A stretch of DNA of 64,000 bases from SYFY01 sp041752315 (GCA_041752315.1 JBGSHJ010000011.1:49751-113750), one strand, 5' to 3'; counted from the stretch's first letter, positions 47,052 through 56,266 are shown. Notes: generated by a model from the sequence alone, not told the origin. Numbers and translations: made by a program.

Positions 47052-48209
47052 ATGCAGAGAAGCCGCGACCGCTTTCTGACTACTCATGCAGGCAGCCTGC
47101 CACGCAGCGACGAGCTGATCGCGCTGCAGGTGGCGCTGAGCCGTGGCGAAGTTGTATCGCCAACACAACTTCGCGATTCCGTGGCGTCAGCGACCGAGAC
47201 GGTCATCGACCGCCAGGTAGCCGCTGGCGTCGACATCGGCAACAACGGTGAGCAGGCACGCGAGAGCTTTTTCACTTATGTGCAACATCGCATGTCGGGA
47301 TTTTCCGGCACAAGCAACAGACCGGCGTTCCAGGACATGGTGCGTTACCCGGCGTGGATCCGGCTGAAGTTTCCGAGCTACCAGGGCGGGGTGAGCCTGA
47401 CCTCTGCGCCGCAAGCCCGGGGTGAGGTTCGGTACGTGGACCGGGCACCCCTGGATGAGGAGCTCGCGCAGTTCGCACAGGCGCTGGCGCGGCGGCGCAC
47501 GCCGTTTACCGAAACGTTTGTAACCGCACCTTCGCCCGGCATCATCGCTGCGGCCATGCAGGATGTGTACTACCGCGACCTCGATGCCTACATAGAGGCA
47601 CTGGGTCGTGCCCTGAAGACGGAATACGATGCCATACACGCAGCTGGCCACGTGCTGCAGCTGGACTGTCCTGACCTGGCAATGGAGCGCCATACCTACT
47701 TCGCCGACCGCAGCGACGCCGATTTCCTCGCGTTCGCCGACAAGGTGATCGCGACCATCGGTGACGCACTGGTCGACGTGCCGAAGGACCGGGTGCGCAT
47801 GCATGTCTGCTGGGGAAACTACAACGGGCCGCACGATGCCGATGTTCCGCTGGCGACGATTCTCCCGAGCCTGCTACGTGCCAATGTGGGAGCGTTGATG
47901 TTGTCTCTCGCCAATCCACGCCATGCGCACGAGTACCGGCTGCTGACGAAGGAGGCGTTGCCCGACGATCTCGTGATCATTGCCGGCGTCATTGATACCA
48001 CCACCCACTACGTCGAACATCCGGAGGTCGTTGCCGATCGCCTCACGCAGGTGGCGGAAACCCTCGGCGACCCAACCCGTGTCATCGCCGGTACGGATTG
48101 CGGATTCGAGACTGCCGCCGGTTTCCGCGACGTGGCGCAGGATGTGGTCTGGGCCAAGCTGGCAGCCCTGGCAGAAGGAGCGGCGTTGGCGTCAGCCAGG
48201 ATGTTCTGA
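47052..48209 (+). CDS. MetE-like cobalamin-independent methyltransferase family protein
   Basis: 385-residue protein resembling the catalytic C-terminal half of cobalamin-independent methionine synthase (TTHAGSLPR start, VLQLDCPDLAMERH, MHVCWGNYNGPH, AGTDCGFET). The His and two Cys in these motifs are the expected zinc ligands. Single-domain relatives act on small thiols or unknown methyl donors, so homocysteine is not certain. A GGAGGGG site precedes ATG 47052. It is separated from radA by 208 bp with no gene and is the last clearly core-like gene before the accessory region. Confidence 0.82.
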   Translation: MQRSRDRFLTTHAGSLPRSDELIALQVALSRGEVVSPTQLRDSVASATETVIDRQVAAGVDIGNNGEQARESFFTYVQHRMSGFSGTSNRPAFQDMVRYPAWIRLKFPSYQGGVSLTSAPQARGEVRYVDRAPLDEELAQFAQALARRRTPFTETFVTAPSPGIIAAAMQDVYYRDLDAYIEALGRALKTEYDAIHAAGHVLQLDCPDLAMERHTYFADRSDADFLAFADKVIATIGDALVDVPKDRVRMHVCWGNYNGPHDADVPLATILPSLLRANVGALMLSLANPRHAHEYRLLTKEALPDDLVIIAGVIDTTTHYVEHPEVVADRLTQVAETLGDPTRVIAGTDCGFETAAGFRDVAQDVVWAKLAALAEGAALASARMF

Positions 48210-48299
48210 AATTCCTGTACAGCTTGCGAGCCGGAGCCTCCGGGCCACCCGTGTCGACGGAGAAGCGCGCTGAAGAAGATTCGCGAAGTTCTACTTGTC

Positions 48300-48634
48300 C
48301 TCTGAGTCTGCGCGCTCATGGTCTGTCGATCAAAGGGTGGCGAGTCTACCGCGCGTCGACGGCGGATGTGGATGAGCTGGCAAGTCGACACGACAGCGTA
48401 ATGCGGGGATGGATCGCCCACTATGGAAAGTACTGGTGCCGGAATTTCAGCTACCACCTTCAAAGCGTTGACCCGTACACCTATTTCTTCGTCGATGTCC
48501 TCAAATTCGTCGTTGTGCATCCGGACAAGGACATCCTTGGGTTCACACCGAGACTGTGTGAGGAGACAAGTGCGGCAATGACCTGGCGCGATCAATCGTG
48601 GACCTTGTGGCGGCCTGCTACGCTGACGGTTTAG
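48300..48634 (+). pseudogene. remnant of a group II intron-encoded maturase (C-terminal part)
   Basis: The plus-strand frame contains IKGWRVYRASTADVDELASR followed by RGWIAHYGKYWCRN. This is the domain X signature of group II intron reverse transcriptases, which normally read like 'LA...NPVIRGWINYYGKF'. Nothing upstream resembles the polymerase domain, and after about residue YWCRNFSYHLQSVD the similarity fades. No intact intron RNA domain V was identified nearby. It is therefore a decayed fragment marking the left edge of the accessory region. Confidence 0.6.
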
Positions 48635-49998
48635 CCGTTTGCGATCAAAAAAAACGCTCACCTTTTCATTACTGGCGGGAATAGCCGATAGTCAGTGAAA
48701 GCAAGGCACTCTTCTCGCCGTCGGGATATCACCCTAGTACCGATAGTGTGATTTGAAGTGGTTGGGCTCAGGTCTTTGGGGGGATCTGTGGAACCAGAAG
48801 CGACGTGGCTTTTCGAGAAGAATCAGCGTTTCAAGCGGATATAAACGTTGTCTGCACATACGTCCGCTTTCGACCGCGATACGGACGTTTCAGATGTGCC
48901 AGGATCGGATGCAGCCGACGCAATCGTCTGTCCGCAGTAGCGCGTTCGCCACTCCGTCAAGATTACTCATGACACTCAAGCTCAAACTTCTTGGACTTCT
49001 TCGGTTCGCCATTCCTCAGGTGCGCCAAAGCAACGTCCTCACCAGGGGGTCCCCTGGTGTACGCAGCTGCTGGCTGCCGAACTCTCCATCTGACACCAAC
49101 TCACACTGGGTGGCCGACGCGCGTGGCCCTGGATACCTGATACGAGGAGCTTCACCACGCAGTTCAAGTCATCGAAGGGCTGTAAGGGTGACACCGGGTG
49201 CGCCAATTGACGGCAAACGCAATATTCTGTGAGTCCCGGTCGCGCTATCCAGGGCCTTGGTTCGTTGGCTCCAGCGAGTGAATTCCATTCTCCTACGGAG
49301 AAATGCCTGGACCGGTCATCGCCGTGCATCCTTCGATGCTCATAACGTCGCGGTATCTTACGCACTCTGCTGGAACCAAGAAGTCCGGGAGATGTGTGTT
49401 GTCTACCGAAGTTTCGACTATTCTTGATACCCCGCTTCGATCGCATGTGAGAGAAACCCAACTCAAGGTACTGGATCGCGAAACTGTTTTGGCGTCCTCT
49501 AGTTTTGTCTCGATGGCGAAGTGCATGGTGGAAGGCCGAAAGTCGAGCATCTCTGAGTACATTTGGTCCCCTTACTGCATTGTCACCGTACCCGCTGGTT
49601 CTACGTCTGGATCTGCCACGCCAGTTCCACTGGTGGTATTTCATCGCGCGTGGATAGACCTCACCGGCGGCTCCGGACCCGTGGCGGGCAACCGCGATAT
49701 ACGCGCCGACGACGACAGGAAAGTCACAACCAGGCCATCGATGAAGGAAGCAAGGATGAGCGCTGCTTCCTCGGGAGATCTGACGCGATAGGTACATGAG
49801 CAATCATCTCGTTTCCCGAGCGATCTGGTCTTTTCACCTACTCCGCACATCTGTTGTTGCAGGTGACGGTCAGGGACTTACCGGCAACGGCGCGCCCGGC
49901 AACTGCCCTGCCGTCATTCAGCTATTGAGCCATGCGATGTCCAAAAGGCTTGTCACGCGACATCAACGAAGCCGTTGATCCACCGACATATCATTTTG
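48635..49998. other. 1.36 kb without a convincing gene
   Basis: Open frames exist on both strands (a 254-codon one on minus, a 162-codon one on plus) but both are Arg/Ser/Pro-rich, lack recognisable motifs or ribosome-binding sites, and overlap each other. At 48868-48895 there is a perfect 7-bp arm pair, ACGTCCG with CGGACGT, resembling a degenerate copy of the repeat found further right. The stretch looks like decayed DNA. Confidence 0.5.
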
Positions 49999-50910
49999 CT
50001 ACTGCAATCTTGCTACTAGTACTACGCGCCGGTTCAACGCCCGACTTGCACCACTACCGTTGCTGGCCTGTGGAGACAGTGGACCTACCCCGCGCCCTTC
50101 GAGCCGACCGGCTGCAACGCCATAGTCTTTCACCAGTGCTGCAGTGACGGCCTTTGCGCGTCCTTCCGAAAGCTGCATATTGTAGGCTAGGCTGCCTTGC
50201 ATATCGGTATGTCCCACAACATAGAGCATTAGCGCAGGTCGCTCTTTCAGCAACGTTGCTACCTCCTGCAATGCAGGGGTGGATTCGGACCTCAGAGTCG
50301 TTTTGTCGGTATCGAAGTAGATTCCATCGACAACTACAAATCCGTTCTTGTCCAAACCATCACCGAGTGCGCCGGCATCGATGTTAACCATGCCTTTGTC
50401 CATGTCCTGCACTTCAACCACATGAATGTTGGTGAAAGGTGCACCGACGGCGACCGCGACATAGGCCACGTGATCTTCGGCGTTGACCTTACCCACGATG
50501 TACCGCCCGTTCGTGTTGCTGATTGCCGTGAGGCCGTTGTACTTGCCTAGAACGGCTTGTGCATACCCCGGTGCGCATTCGTATTGTGCTTGATCGCACT
50601 GATACAGTATTTCCGCACCCGCAACTTTTAGTGCACTTTCATAGTTCCGGAAGATCTCAAGTACCGAACGATCCGCCGGATTCTTATACAGAATTTTGGT
50701 CACACGTCCTTCAAGCTTTGGACCACTTGGAACTTTTTCCTCCTTGTCGAATCCTGTCATCAATCGATACTCATCAAATTCCTTCGTGTCCTTGCTTCTC
50801 AAATCCGAACCCGTGTAGGCCTGTATCAACGGATGATCGGTTTTGTCCGCCGCCGAATAGGCGGGCAGTGCAACAAAAAGCAGAATGATTAGAATCGGCG
50901 GAGTCTGCAT
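49999..50910 (-). CDS. OmpA-family outer-membrane/peptidoglycan protein
   Basis: 303-residue exported protein with a signal peptide (PPILIILLFVALPAYSAA). The N-terminal part (about 25-180) resembles DUF4892-type sequence (LEGRVTKILYKNP, VLEIFRNYESALKVAGAEIL). The C-terminal OmpA domain binds peptidoglycan (FDTDKTTLR, VVGHTDMQGSLAYNMQLSEGRA, NRRVVLV). ATG 50910 has GGAGAGAG upstream; an ATG 66 bp earlier lacks one. It is separated from its neighbours by long gene-poor stretches. Confidence 0.85.
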   Translation of the reverse strand: MQTPPILIILLFVALPAYSAADKTDHPLIQAYTGSDLRSKDTKEFDEYRLMTGFDKEEKVPSGPKLEGRVTKILYKNPADRSVLEIFRNYESALKVAGAEILYQCDQAQYECAPGYAQAVLGKYNGLTAISNTNGRYIVGKVNAEDHVAYVAVAVGAPFTNIHVVEVQDMDKGMVNIDAGALGDGLDKNGFVVVDGIYFDTDKTTLRSESTPALQEVATLLKERPALMLYVVGHTDMQGSLAYNMQLSEGRAKAVTAALVKDYGVAAGRLEGRGVGPLSPQASNGSGASRALNRRVVLVARLQ

Positions 50911-51263
50911 AGGAACTCTCTCCTGAATGGTCTCGTGACTCTGAAGCATTCTCGGCGCAAGCCTGCAGATTCGCAAATCGCGTGGCTGAGACTAACGCAG
51001 GACTGCAGCCGTGGAGAGGTGTCGGGCGGGCATCCGAGTTAGCAGGTCCACCAAGCATCTGATTGGATGTACCGTGAACCACGGGCTCGTCTCCTGTGTT
51101 GTTCAGGATGGTGATGCGATGACAACAACCTCAACACAGGAGCATCCCAGATTGAACAGTCTGCAGATGTCGAATCTTGGAAGCAGGGTGCTACTGACTA
51201 CCGCGAGAGCGATTTGGTACTCCGGCCGTGAAGTGGGCCTCGTTTGCTGCGTTAGTATCTGCG
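50911..51263. other. gene-poor spacer
   Basis: No gene supported. The plus-strand frame from 51011 lacks motifs and overlaps the start of the NUDIX remnant. The promoter of the OmpA-like gene presumably lies near 50940-51000, but no clear boxes were found. Confidence 0.4.
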
Positions 51264-51742
51264 ATGGGCTACACAGTCAGCGCAATCATCCTGACGCCGC
51301 AGCACGAAGTACTTCTGTTAGCGGCAATGTAACTCTGACCCATGGCATATTCGTGGCGGGTTGATCATCTTTGGATGATGCCGCGGGTGTAGTCGAGCAC
51401 GATGGAAAACCAGAAGCGGTTGTTGTTTGTGAGGTCTATGAGGAAACAGGTGCATCCACGATAATCGTCGTCGACGGAGCTTGGCCGTGCGAGCCATTCG
51501 TGGAGGCGACAATGACCTATCTCAAGCAACGCTATGACCTGACTTTCTTCGCTCGCTTCGAGGCGACGCCAACCCGATTCTCTGAGCAGGAAGCGGAATG
51601 GGTTCGGGAGTACCGCTGGTGGTGTCTGCACTTCCAGCACTCTGAATGGCCCCATGTGGAACCGGAGCGAATCGCCCTCGGAAATCAAGGCCTAGTCAAA
51701 CACGGATTGCCACCGAACCCTCTTGGAATGGACACTCTGTGA
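51264..51742 (+). pseudogene. frameshifted NUDIX hydrolase
   Basis: A NUDIX protein spread over more than one frame. From ATG 51264 the frame gives MGYTVSAIILTPQHEVLLLA, a typical NUDIX first strand, then stops at about 51330. Another frame gives DHLWMMPR. The frame from 51371 to the TGA at 51742 gives GVVEHDGKPEA and CEVYEETGA, the NUDIX box with the usual Arg of REVxEE changed to Cys. The remaining C-terminal domain is intact. Two breaks plus a lost catalytic-box residue indicate a dead gene. Confidence 0.7.
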
Positions 51743-51753
51743 CTGGCTGTTTT

Positions 51754-51819
51754 GGGTCCAAAGGGGGTGCTCAGGCAGTTTGGGACTGCGTCGGTTCCCG
51801 GCCGCAAAGCGGACGTTCC
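51754..51819 (+). repeat. array repeat copy R1
   Basis: Copy of the ~65-bp repeat that punctuates the accessory region. The left half is degenerate (GGGTCCAAAGGGGGTGCTC); the right half is GTCGGTTCCCGGCCGC then AAAGCGGACGTTCC. It lies 11 bp after the NUDIX remnant and before grpB-like. Confidence 0.85.
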
Positions 51820-51916
51820 CCTACTAAGTTTATAGGCAGTAGACTGGAGCCGTCAGCAATCGGTCGCGCAATTCGGCCAGCGGCTATCAATCAGAGAACA
51901 CGGCACTGTATATGCG

Positions 51917-52432
51917 ATGAAGTATATCCGGGAGTGGAGTGATAATTGGGCGAACGACTTCGAGGAAATTGTCCGACGTCTGAAATCCTATCTACCCGGC
52001 GGATGTCAGTTGCATCATGTCGGCAGCACTTCAATCCCCAACATGCCAGCGAAGGACGTTATTGACGTCGACATAGAGTGTCCGCGGGGGTCGATGGACC
52101 GAGTCATAGGGCGACTAGCCGAAGCTGGCTACAAGCACGAAGGGAGTCTCGGAATACCAACTCGGGAAGCATTCAGACTCTGTAACGAAACCGGTATAGT
52201 CCGGCTACCCTCTCACCACCTTTATGCGTGCGAGACTGACTCTCCCGAACTTCGCCGACATCTCGCTTTCCGCGACTATTTGATTGCACTTCCGGAACGA
52301 GCTCGTTGGTTAGCCAATGAAAAGAGAGCAGCCGATAGGCGTGCGGCATCGCGTGATGCGTACATCGAGGGAAAGGCAGTTGCATACGAGAAAATCATCT
52401 CAGAAGCGATGTCATGGATAGGCAAGAAGTGA
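51917..52432 (+). CDS. GrpB family protein (UPF0157)
   Basis: 171-residue member of the GrpB/UPF0157 family, with a nucleotidyltransferase-like fold of unknown substrate. The conserved block is LHHVGSTSIPNMPAKDVIDV at about residue 34; a later RLPSHHLYACETDSPELRRH segment also fits. The ATG at 51917 has only a weak ribosome-binding site. It lies alone between repeat copies R1 and R2. GrpB genes are frequent single-gene passengers of integron arrays, which fits the context. Confidence 0.88.
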   Translation: MKYIREWSDNWANDFEEIVRRLKSYLPGGCQLHHVGSTSIPNMPAKDVIDVDIECPRGSMDRVIGRLAEAGYKHEGSLGIPTREAFRLCNETGIVRLPSHHLYACETDSPELRRHLAFRDYLIALPERARWLANEKRAADRRAASRDAYIEGKAVAYEKIISEAMSWIGKK

Positions 52433-52437
52433 CTGCC

Positions 52438-52503
52438 TCGGTCCAAAACGGGCGCTCCGCAAGGTCAGATCTATGTCGGTTCCCAGCCGCGTTTCGGTCA
52501 TTC
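52438..52503 (+). repeat. array repeat copy R2
   Basis: Plus-oriented copy: GGTCCAAAACGGGCGCTC, then TATGTCGGTTCCCAGCCGC. The second hairpin is eroded (GTTTCGGTCATTC), partly because the last 6 bp overlap the 3' end of the GNAT gene. Confidence 0.8.
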
Positions 52504-52923
52504 GTTGATCAGCTTGTACATCGCAGTCGGTAACGCCCCTTCATGAGATTTGTAGCCACACTTGCGGTAGAACGGAACCGCGTCTTCGTCTACGGATGAT
52601 TCAATGCGATCTGCTCCGTTCTGCCGAGCAAAATTCTCAGCGAGCGCTAGCAGCGCTCTTCCATGCCCATTGCGTTGTAGATCTTCCTTGATGGCTACCC
52701 GACGAAACCAGGCTGCCTTTCCCTGTAAGTCAATGCGAATGACACCAATAGCGGCACTATCGTGTAGAAGTAGTTTGGGAAAGTGATTGTGCTTGTGTTC
52801 GTCAGGATGTTTATCGTCATAGACACCGAAATTGCCGCGAGCCTCCCAAAGCACAGTACGGCGTATTTCGTGGTAGTTGCGCCAATGGTCGGACGATCCT
52901 GGAGATATTAGTTCGTGTGTCAT
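52498..52923 (-). CDS. GNAT family N-acetyltransferase
   Basis: 141-residue acetyl-CoA-dependent acetyltransferase. The coenzyme-binding motif A is VAIKEDLQRNGHGRALL (Q-x-x-G-x-G), followed by ALAENFARQNGADRIESS and a C-terminal FYRKCGYKSH. The acceptor is unknown. The gene is on the minus strand although its flanking repeats point to plus. Its start lies 37 bp from R3. Confidence 0.88.
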   Translation of the reverse strand: MTHELISPGSSDHWRNYHEIRRTVLWEARGNFGVYDDKHPDEHKHNHFPKLLLHDSAAIGVIRIDLQGKAAWFRRVAIKEDLQRNGHGRALLALAENFARQNGADRIESSVDEDAVPFYRKCGYKSHEGALPTAMYKLINE

Positions 52924-52960
52924 CCCACCAACCTACCACGTAGTCGACCGTCCGCAAGGG

Positions 52961-53024
52961 GACTAAAAGGGACGCTCAGGCTGGTTGGATCATTGTCGGT
53001 TTCCGGCTGCAAAGCGGGCGCGCC
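52961..53024 (+). repeat. array repeat copy R3
   Basis: Plus-oriented copy: ACTAAAAGGGACGCTCAGG, then TTGTCGGTTTCCGGCTGC and AAAGCGGGCGCGCC. It lies between the GNAT start and the 3' end of the serine hydrolase gene. Confidence 0.8.
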
Positions 53025-53028
53025 TGTA

Positions 53029-54027
53029 TCACGATCGTTGAGCTTCCACACTCAGCAGTAGGTGATCCAAGATGGCGGCGCTCATTGCAATCATTCGGTC
53101 AATATCATCATCCAGTGCTAGCGCAACAATGCTCAACTTGTGCTCTGGCATCCTCATAAGTTTCGCTGTGGATCCGGGCCAACTCCCCCCGTGACTCTGA
53201 ATCCGGAAGCCTTGGTCAGTAAAAACACGCGTACCCCAGGCATAGTCCAACGGCGTGCCATCATCAAGGCTGCCTACCGTGTGCACCATGTCAGAGACAG
53301 ACAACTTCCCATAGTTGAGGCCATCGTTCCAACGTAGCAGGTCGAACAACGTTGACCACAAACCTCCGTCTCCCAAAGATAGAGGTGCAGGCGCAAGGGC
53401 CTTACCTAGCGCAACGCCGCTACTTGGTTTTGGTTCCGGTCCGCTCCAGAAGCAAGAGTTAGGCATGTTCAATGGTTTGAAAATGCGTTCATCCGCGAAC
53501 ACAGACAAAGGCTGTGCTGTGACTCGCTCAATGATCAAGGCCAGGCAAATATACCCAGAATTTGAGTAGTCATACGCAACTCCGGGGTTTGCTCGGTGGT
53601 TCGATAGTCGAGCAAGCGCTTCCATGACACCTAACGACGTTCGATCTAGAGTACGAAAAGCCTGCATCTCATCCCAGACCACCAACTCTGCAGGAAAGTC
53701 GGCCGTATGGTGAATCAGGTGCCGAACGCGTATTGAGCTCGCCCACGCAGGCAGTTCCTTCAACCAGTTGGTTATCGCATGATCTGTGTTGAGTTCGCCT
53801 GATTGAACAAGCATTGCTGCACATGCTGCCGTTACCTGTTTGGCAAGGGAACCCGCATAGATCATGGTGTCTGGCGCAAAGGCAATATCTTCGGGGGTAA
53901 ACCCAGTCGTTTTCACAATATCAGCGCCGAACGGACCGCTTACACCGACAGCGACTGCAGTGCCACATGGATAGCCTGCAGCGTCGATACAGTCTGATAA
54001 CTCGCCAATGCTCAGGGGGTTCTTCAT
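53029..54027 (-). CDS. serine hydrolase, beta-lactamase/esterase class C fold
   Basis: 332-residue penicillin-binding-like enzyme. It has the SxxK nucleophile motif in AGSLAKQVTAA, the YxN motif in YDYSNSGYICL, and an HGG triad region (IQSHGGSWPGS). These are shared by class C beta-lactamases, EstB esterases and D-aminopeptidases; no signal peptide is evident, which argues for an esterase or peptidase. The start MKNPLSIGEL at 54027 is where the fold begins; the frame is open a further 56 codons upstream (to 54195) with unrelated-looking sequence. Confidence 0.82.
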   Translation of the reverse strand: MKNPLSIGELSDCIDAAGYPCGTAVAVGVSGPFGADIVKTTGFTPEDIAFAPDTMIYAGSLAKQVTAACAAMLVQSGELNTDHAITNWLKELPAWASSIRVRHLIHHTADFPAELVVWDEMQAFRTLDRTSLGVMEALARLSNHRANPGVAYDYSNSGYICLALIIERVTAQPLSVFADERIFKPLNMPNSCFWSGPEPKPSSGVALGKALAPAPLSLGDGGLWSTLFDLLRWNDGLNYGKLSVSDMVHTVGSLDDGTPLDYAWGTRVFTDQGFRIQSHGGSWPGSTAKLMRMPEHKLSIVALALDDDIDRMIAMSAAILDHLLLSVEAQRS

Positions 54028-54356
54028 CACTTTTATTCTATCAGTCAGGGGGACCAAACCTCTGATGTCGATCGAGTATCGAATTTCCCACCAAACACCA
54101 GCCGGTTCGTGGGAGCCTAATTGGAACTGGTACGGTTCTCTTCCCGACGAATAGGCGTGCGCAAAATTGGAATGGGCTGGAGCTATCACGCTCAAAACTC
54201 TCTATCTTCTGCGGTCTTTTGAGGATTAATCGGAGGATGTTAGATATTGGGTCAGGAGTGACCATCAACTCTCCGGTTGGGAGGTGTCGAATACAAAAGG
54301 GTGTTTCCAGTGCGCGCGCCTGTTAGCCTCGCAAGACCCTCATTGGAGCTGATTCT
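54028..54356. other. spacer between divergent hydrolase and phosphoesterase genes
   Basis: No complete gene is supported. GTTAGAT at about 54239 and TGTTAGCC at about 54331 resemble integron core sites (GTTRRRY), the latter 20-25 bp before the metallophosphoesterase start. No full copy of the 65-bp repeat was found here. Confidence 0.35.
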
Positions 54357-55427
54357 ATGATCCGCCAAGTCACGTACCTAGCCGCACTAGCGGCCATCTT
54401 CATTGTGCTACCCGCGCAGGGCGCCAAGTTCAGTTTCGTGGCGCTGGGCGACACCGCATACAACATCCCGGAAGACTACCCGACGTATCAGGCGCTCATC
54501 CGAAAGATCAACGATTCGCAGCCAGCCTTTTCGATCCACGTGGGTGACATATGGGGCGTGAACAAGTGCAGTGAAGAAGAGTACAGGCGCCATCTTGGCT
54601 TCTTCAGGGAATACGATCACCCGGTCATCTACACCCCGGGAGACAACGAGTGGGCTGACTGTGCGCCATTCGAACATCTGGATACCGTGTCTAGATTTGT
54701 CGTGGGAAAGGCCACTGAACGAGATCTTGAGATTATTGTTGACGGAACAAACCTCAAAGGGGGCTTCGAACGCAAGCTTTACGGAGATTGGCGCGGTGGG
54801 TTGAGCGGAATTCGAAAAACGTTCTTTGCAACCAATGAAAGTCTCGGTCAGAAGCCGATCAAGCTAGTTCGCCAGGCTGATGTTTCTGAATTCACGGAAA
54901 TCGTAGAAAACGCCGCCTGGACACACGGTGATGTTTCTTTCGCGACACTTCATGTGAGTGGGTCCGCGAACAACTTTGCCATCAACGAAAAGGAGCGGGC
55001 GTTAGAAGCCATTGATCGAAATCGTGCCAATTTTGCCTGGATAAATCGTGTCTTCGCAGAAGCGAAGGAGAAAGATGCAAGAGCAGTCGTCATTGCCCTT
55101 CACGCATCCCTGTTCCAGAACGGAGATGGGGACAATTTCACTGGAAAAGCGGTACGCGGTGGACAGGAAGGCGGTTACTACTGGATCGTCCGTGCGATAC
55201 GTGACCTTGGAGCCGAATTCAAGCGACCCGTGCTAGTGGTACACGTCGACGCTCATGAGTTCATCGTCGATCGGCCGTTTCTGGTATCCAAGGGGGAGTT
55301 CGAGCTGCCAAGCTATGCAAACATCACACGTTTGCAAGTATACGGAGCTCCCGAAATCAAGGCGGTTCAAATCAACGTTGATACAGAAACGCCTTGGGTC
55401 TTCAGCTTTTCTCCCTTACACAACTAA
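54357..55427 (+). CDS. exported calcineurin-like metallophosphoesterase
   Basis: 356-residue protein with a signal peptide (AALAAIFIVLPAQGA). Metallophosphoesterase motifs are in order: FVALGDTAYN (GD), FSIHVGDIWG (GD), YTPGDNEWADC (GDNE), ALHASLF (H) and VVHVDAHEF (H-x-H-like). It is probably periplasmic. Substrate unknown. It stands between the serine hydrolase and a NUDIX gene; only a half copy of the array repeat (about 55474-55505) follows it. Confidence 0.85.
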   Translation: MIRQVTYLAALAAIFIVLPAQGAKFSFVALGDTAYNIPEDYPTYQALIRKINDSQPAFSIHVGDIWGVNKCSEEEYRRHLGFFREYDHPVIYTPGDNEWADCAPFEHLDTVSRFVVGKATERDLEIIVDGTNLKGGFERKLYGDWRGGLSGIRKTFFATNESLGQKPIKLVRQADVSEFTEIVENAAWTHGDVSFATLHVSGSANNFAINEKERALEAIDRNRANFAWINRVFAEAKEKDARAVVIALHASLFQNGDGDNFTGKAVRGGQEGGYYWIVRAIRDLGAEFKRPVLVVHVDAHEFIVDRPFLVSKGEFELPSYANITRLQVYGAPEIKAVQINVDTETPWVFSFSPLHN

Positions 55428-55523
55428 GAACATCTGTTGGACTGGGAAAGGCTGTAAAGGGTCCGAAGCGGATGCACCGGATCTGACAGCATGGGAGGAA
55501 GGCTACAGGTGAAATTATCCACT

Positions 55524-55551
55524 GGTCGCGATCTATCCATGTTTGTTACGC
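55524..55551 (+). other. attC-like half site (left)
   Basis: The segment ends ATCTATCCATGTTTGTTACGC. It closely resembles, in the same orientation, the segment at 56267-56292 (ending CCTTATTTGTTAGGC), with 21 of 26 positions the same. On the minus strand it reads GCGTAACAAACATGGATAG, and its TAA is the stop codon of the NUDIX gene. Stop codons within the TAAC core are usual at the 3' ends of integron cassettes. Confidence 0.5.
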
Positions 55552-56007
55552 GGCTGTATGGCCGAGCATCTGAAAGACCGCTCGAACACACCGGGCATTG
55601 TTGGCGAAAGTGAGCAGAGAAAGAGCGTCTGATTCACTGCACCAACGAAACGCTTTGTGCTCGCGAGATAACTTAGGCACCAACGGTTCGGGGATGATGC
55701 TGTAGAAAATCTTCTCCTGTACTTGCGTAGGTTCCGGCCCATAGCTATTGCGCCACTCTGGTTTGATTGGAAAGACCTGCTCGAAATCCGCCGAGCTGAC
55801 CGATGGCAGATTGATTGATGTTTCCTCTGCTACTTCTCGGAGTGCAGCCGCTTCAAAGGACTCACCAGGCTCTAGAGCGCTAGAAACGCCTTGCCAGAAA
55901 TCTGGAAGCGCAAGTTCCGGTCGGGCATTGCGCTGAAGAAGTAGCACGGACCAAGCGAAGCTCTGCCTTACAGCTAAGAAAACCTGGACGGAGAAGGGCT
56001 GTCGCAT
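55546..56007 (-). CDS. NUDIX hydrolase (NudB-like)
   Basis: 153-residue pyrophosphohydrolase. The NUDIX box reads ALEPGESFEAAALREVAEET, keeping the metal-binding REVxEE but with Ser for Gly at its ends. The N-terminal VQVFLAVRQSFAWSVLLLQR and the W/Y-rich middle (IKPEWRNSYGPEP) resemble dihydroneopterin-triphosphate pyrophosphatase NudB. ATG is preceded on its own strand, 8 bp upstream, by CTCGTTAGGAG, an integron-like core, and its stop lies in another. This is the most cassette-like gene of the window. Confidence 0.85.
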   Translation of the reverse strand: MRQPFSVQVFLAVRQSFAWSVLLLQRNARPELALPDFWQGVSSALEPGESFEAAALREVAEETSINLPSVSSADFEQVFPIKPEWRNSYGPEPTQVQEKIFYSIIPEPLVPKLSREHKAFRWCSESDALSLLTFANNARCVRAVFQMLGHTAA

Positions 56008-56015
56008 CTCAGACT

Positions 56016-56150
56016 CCTAACGAGTAAGGGTTTGTACGCAGGGAGGATGATGGCGTACAGATTCGCTTTGGACGATACCACCACGACGACGTAAGACAAT
56101 CGTTTGGAAAGGGCTGATGAACTGCAATGGAAACCTGCGGGTTGAATCCG
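56016..56150 (+). repeat. 135-bp element, copy A
   Basis: Begins CCTAACGAGTAAGGGTTT. It aligns almost without gaps (about 70% identical by eye) to copy B at 56816-56949. Shared blocks include CCACGACGA, GGCTGATG and AACCTGCGG. Directly followed by repeat R4. The first 14 bases are complementary to CCTTATTTGTTAGG at 56278, with 12 of 14 pairs. Confidence 0.7.
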
Positions 56151-56216
56151 CAGTCCAAAGCGGACGTTCTGTCCCGTTAGGTCCAGGTCGGTTCCCGGCC
56201 GCGAAGCGGACATTCC
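56151..56216 (+). repeat. array repeat copy R4
   Basis: One of the clearest copies: GTCCAAAGCGGAC (4-bp stem GTCC/GGAC), a spacer, then GGTCGGTTCCCGGCCGC and GAAGCGGACATTCC. The right half can fold as CCGC-GAA-GCGG. Confidence 0.9.
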
Positions 56217-56266
56217 GGATGTACCAGCATTGGGGGAAAGATACGGAAGCCGGGCTGGTCCGCTGC

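Noticed and set aside
49039..49803. 254-codon minus-strand frame as a gene
   Set aside because: Arg/Ser/His-rich composition, no motif, no ribosome-binding site, and it overlaps an equally poor plus-strand frame.
54028..54195. 56-codon N-terminal extension of the serine hydrolase
   Set aside because: Sequence does not resemble a signal peptide or the hydrolase fold; probably chance or a remnant of another gene.
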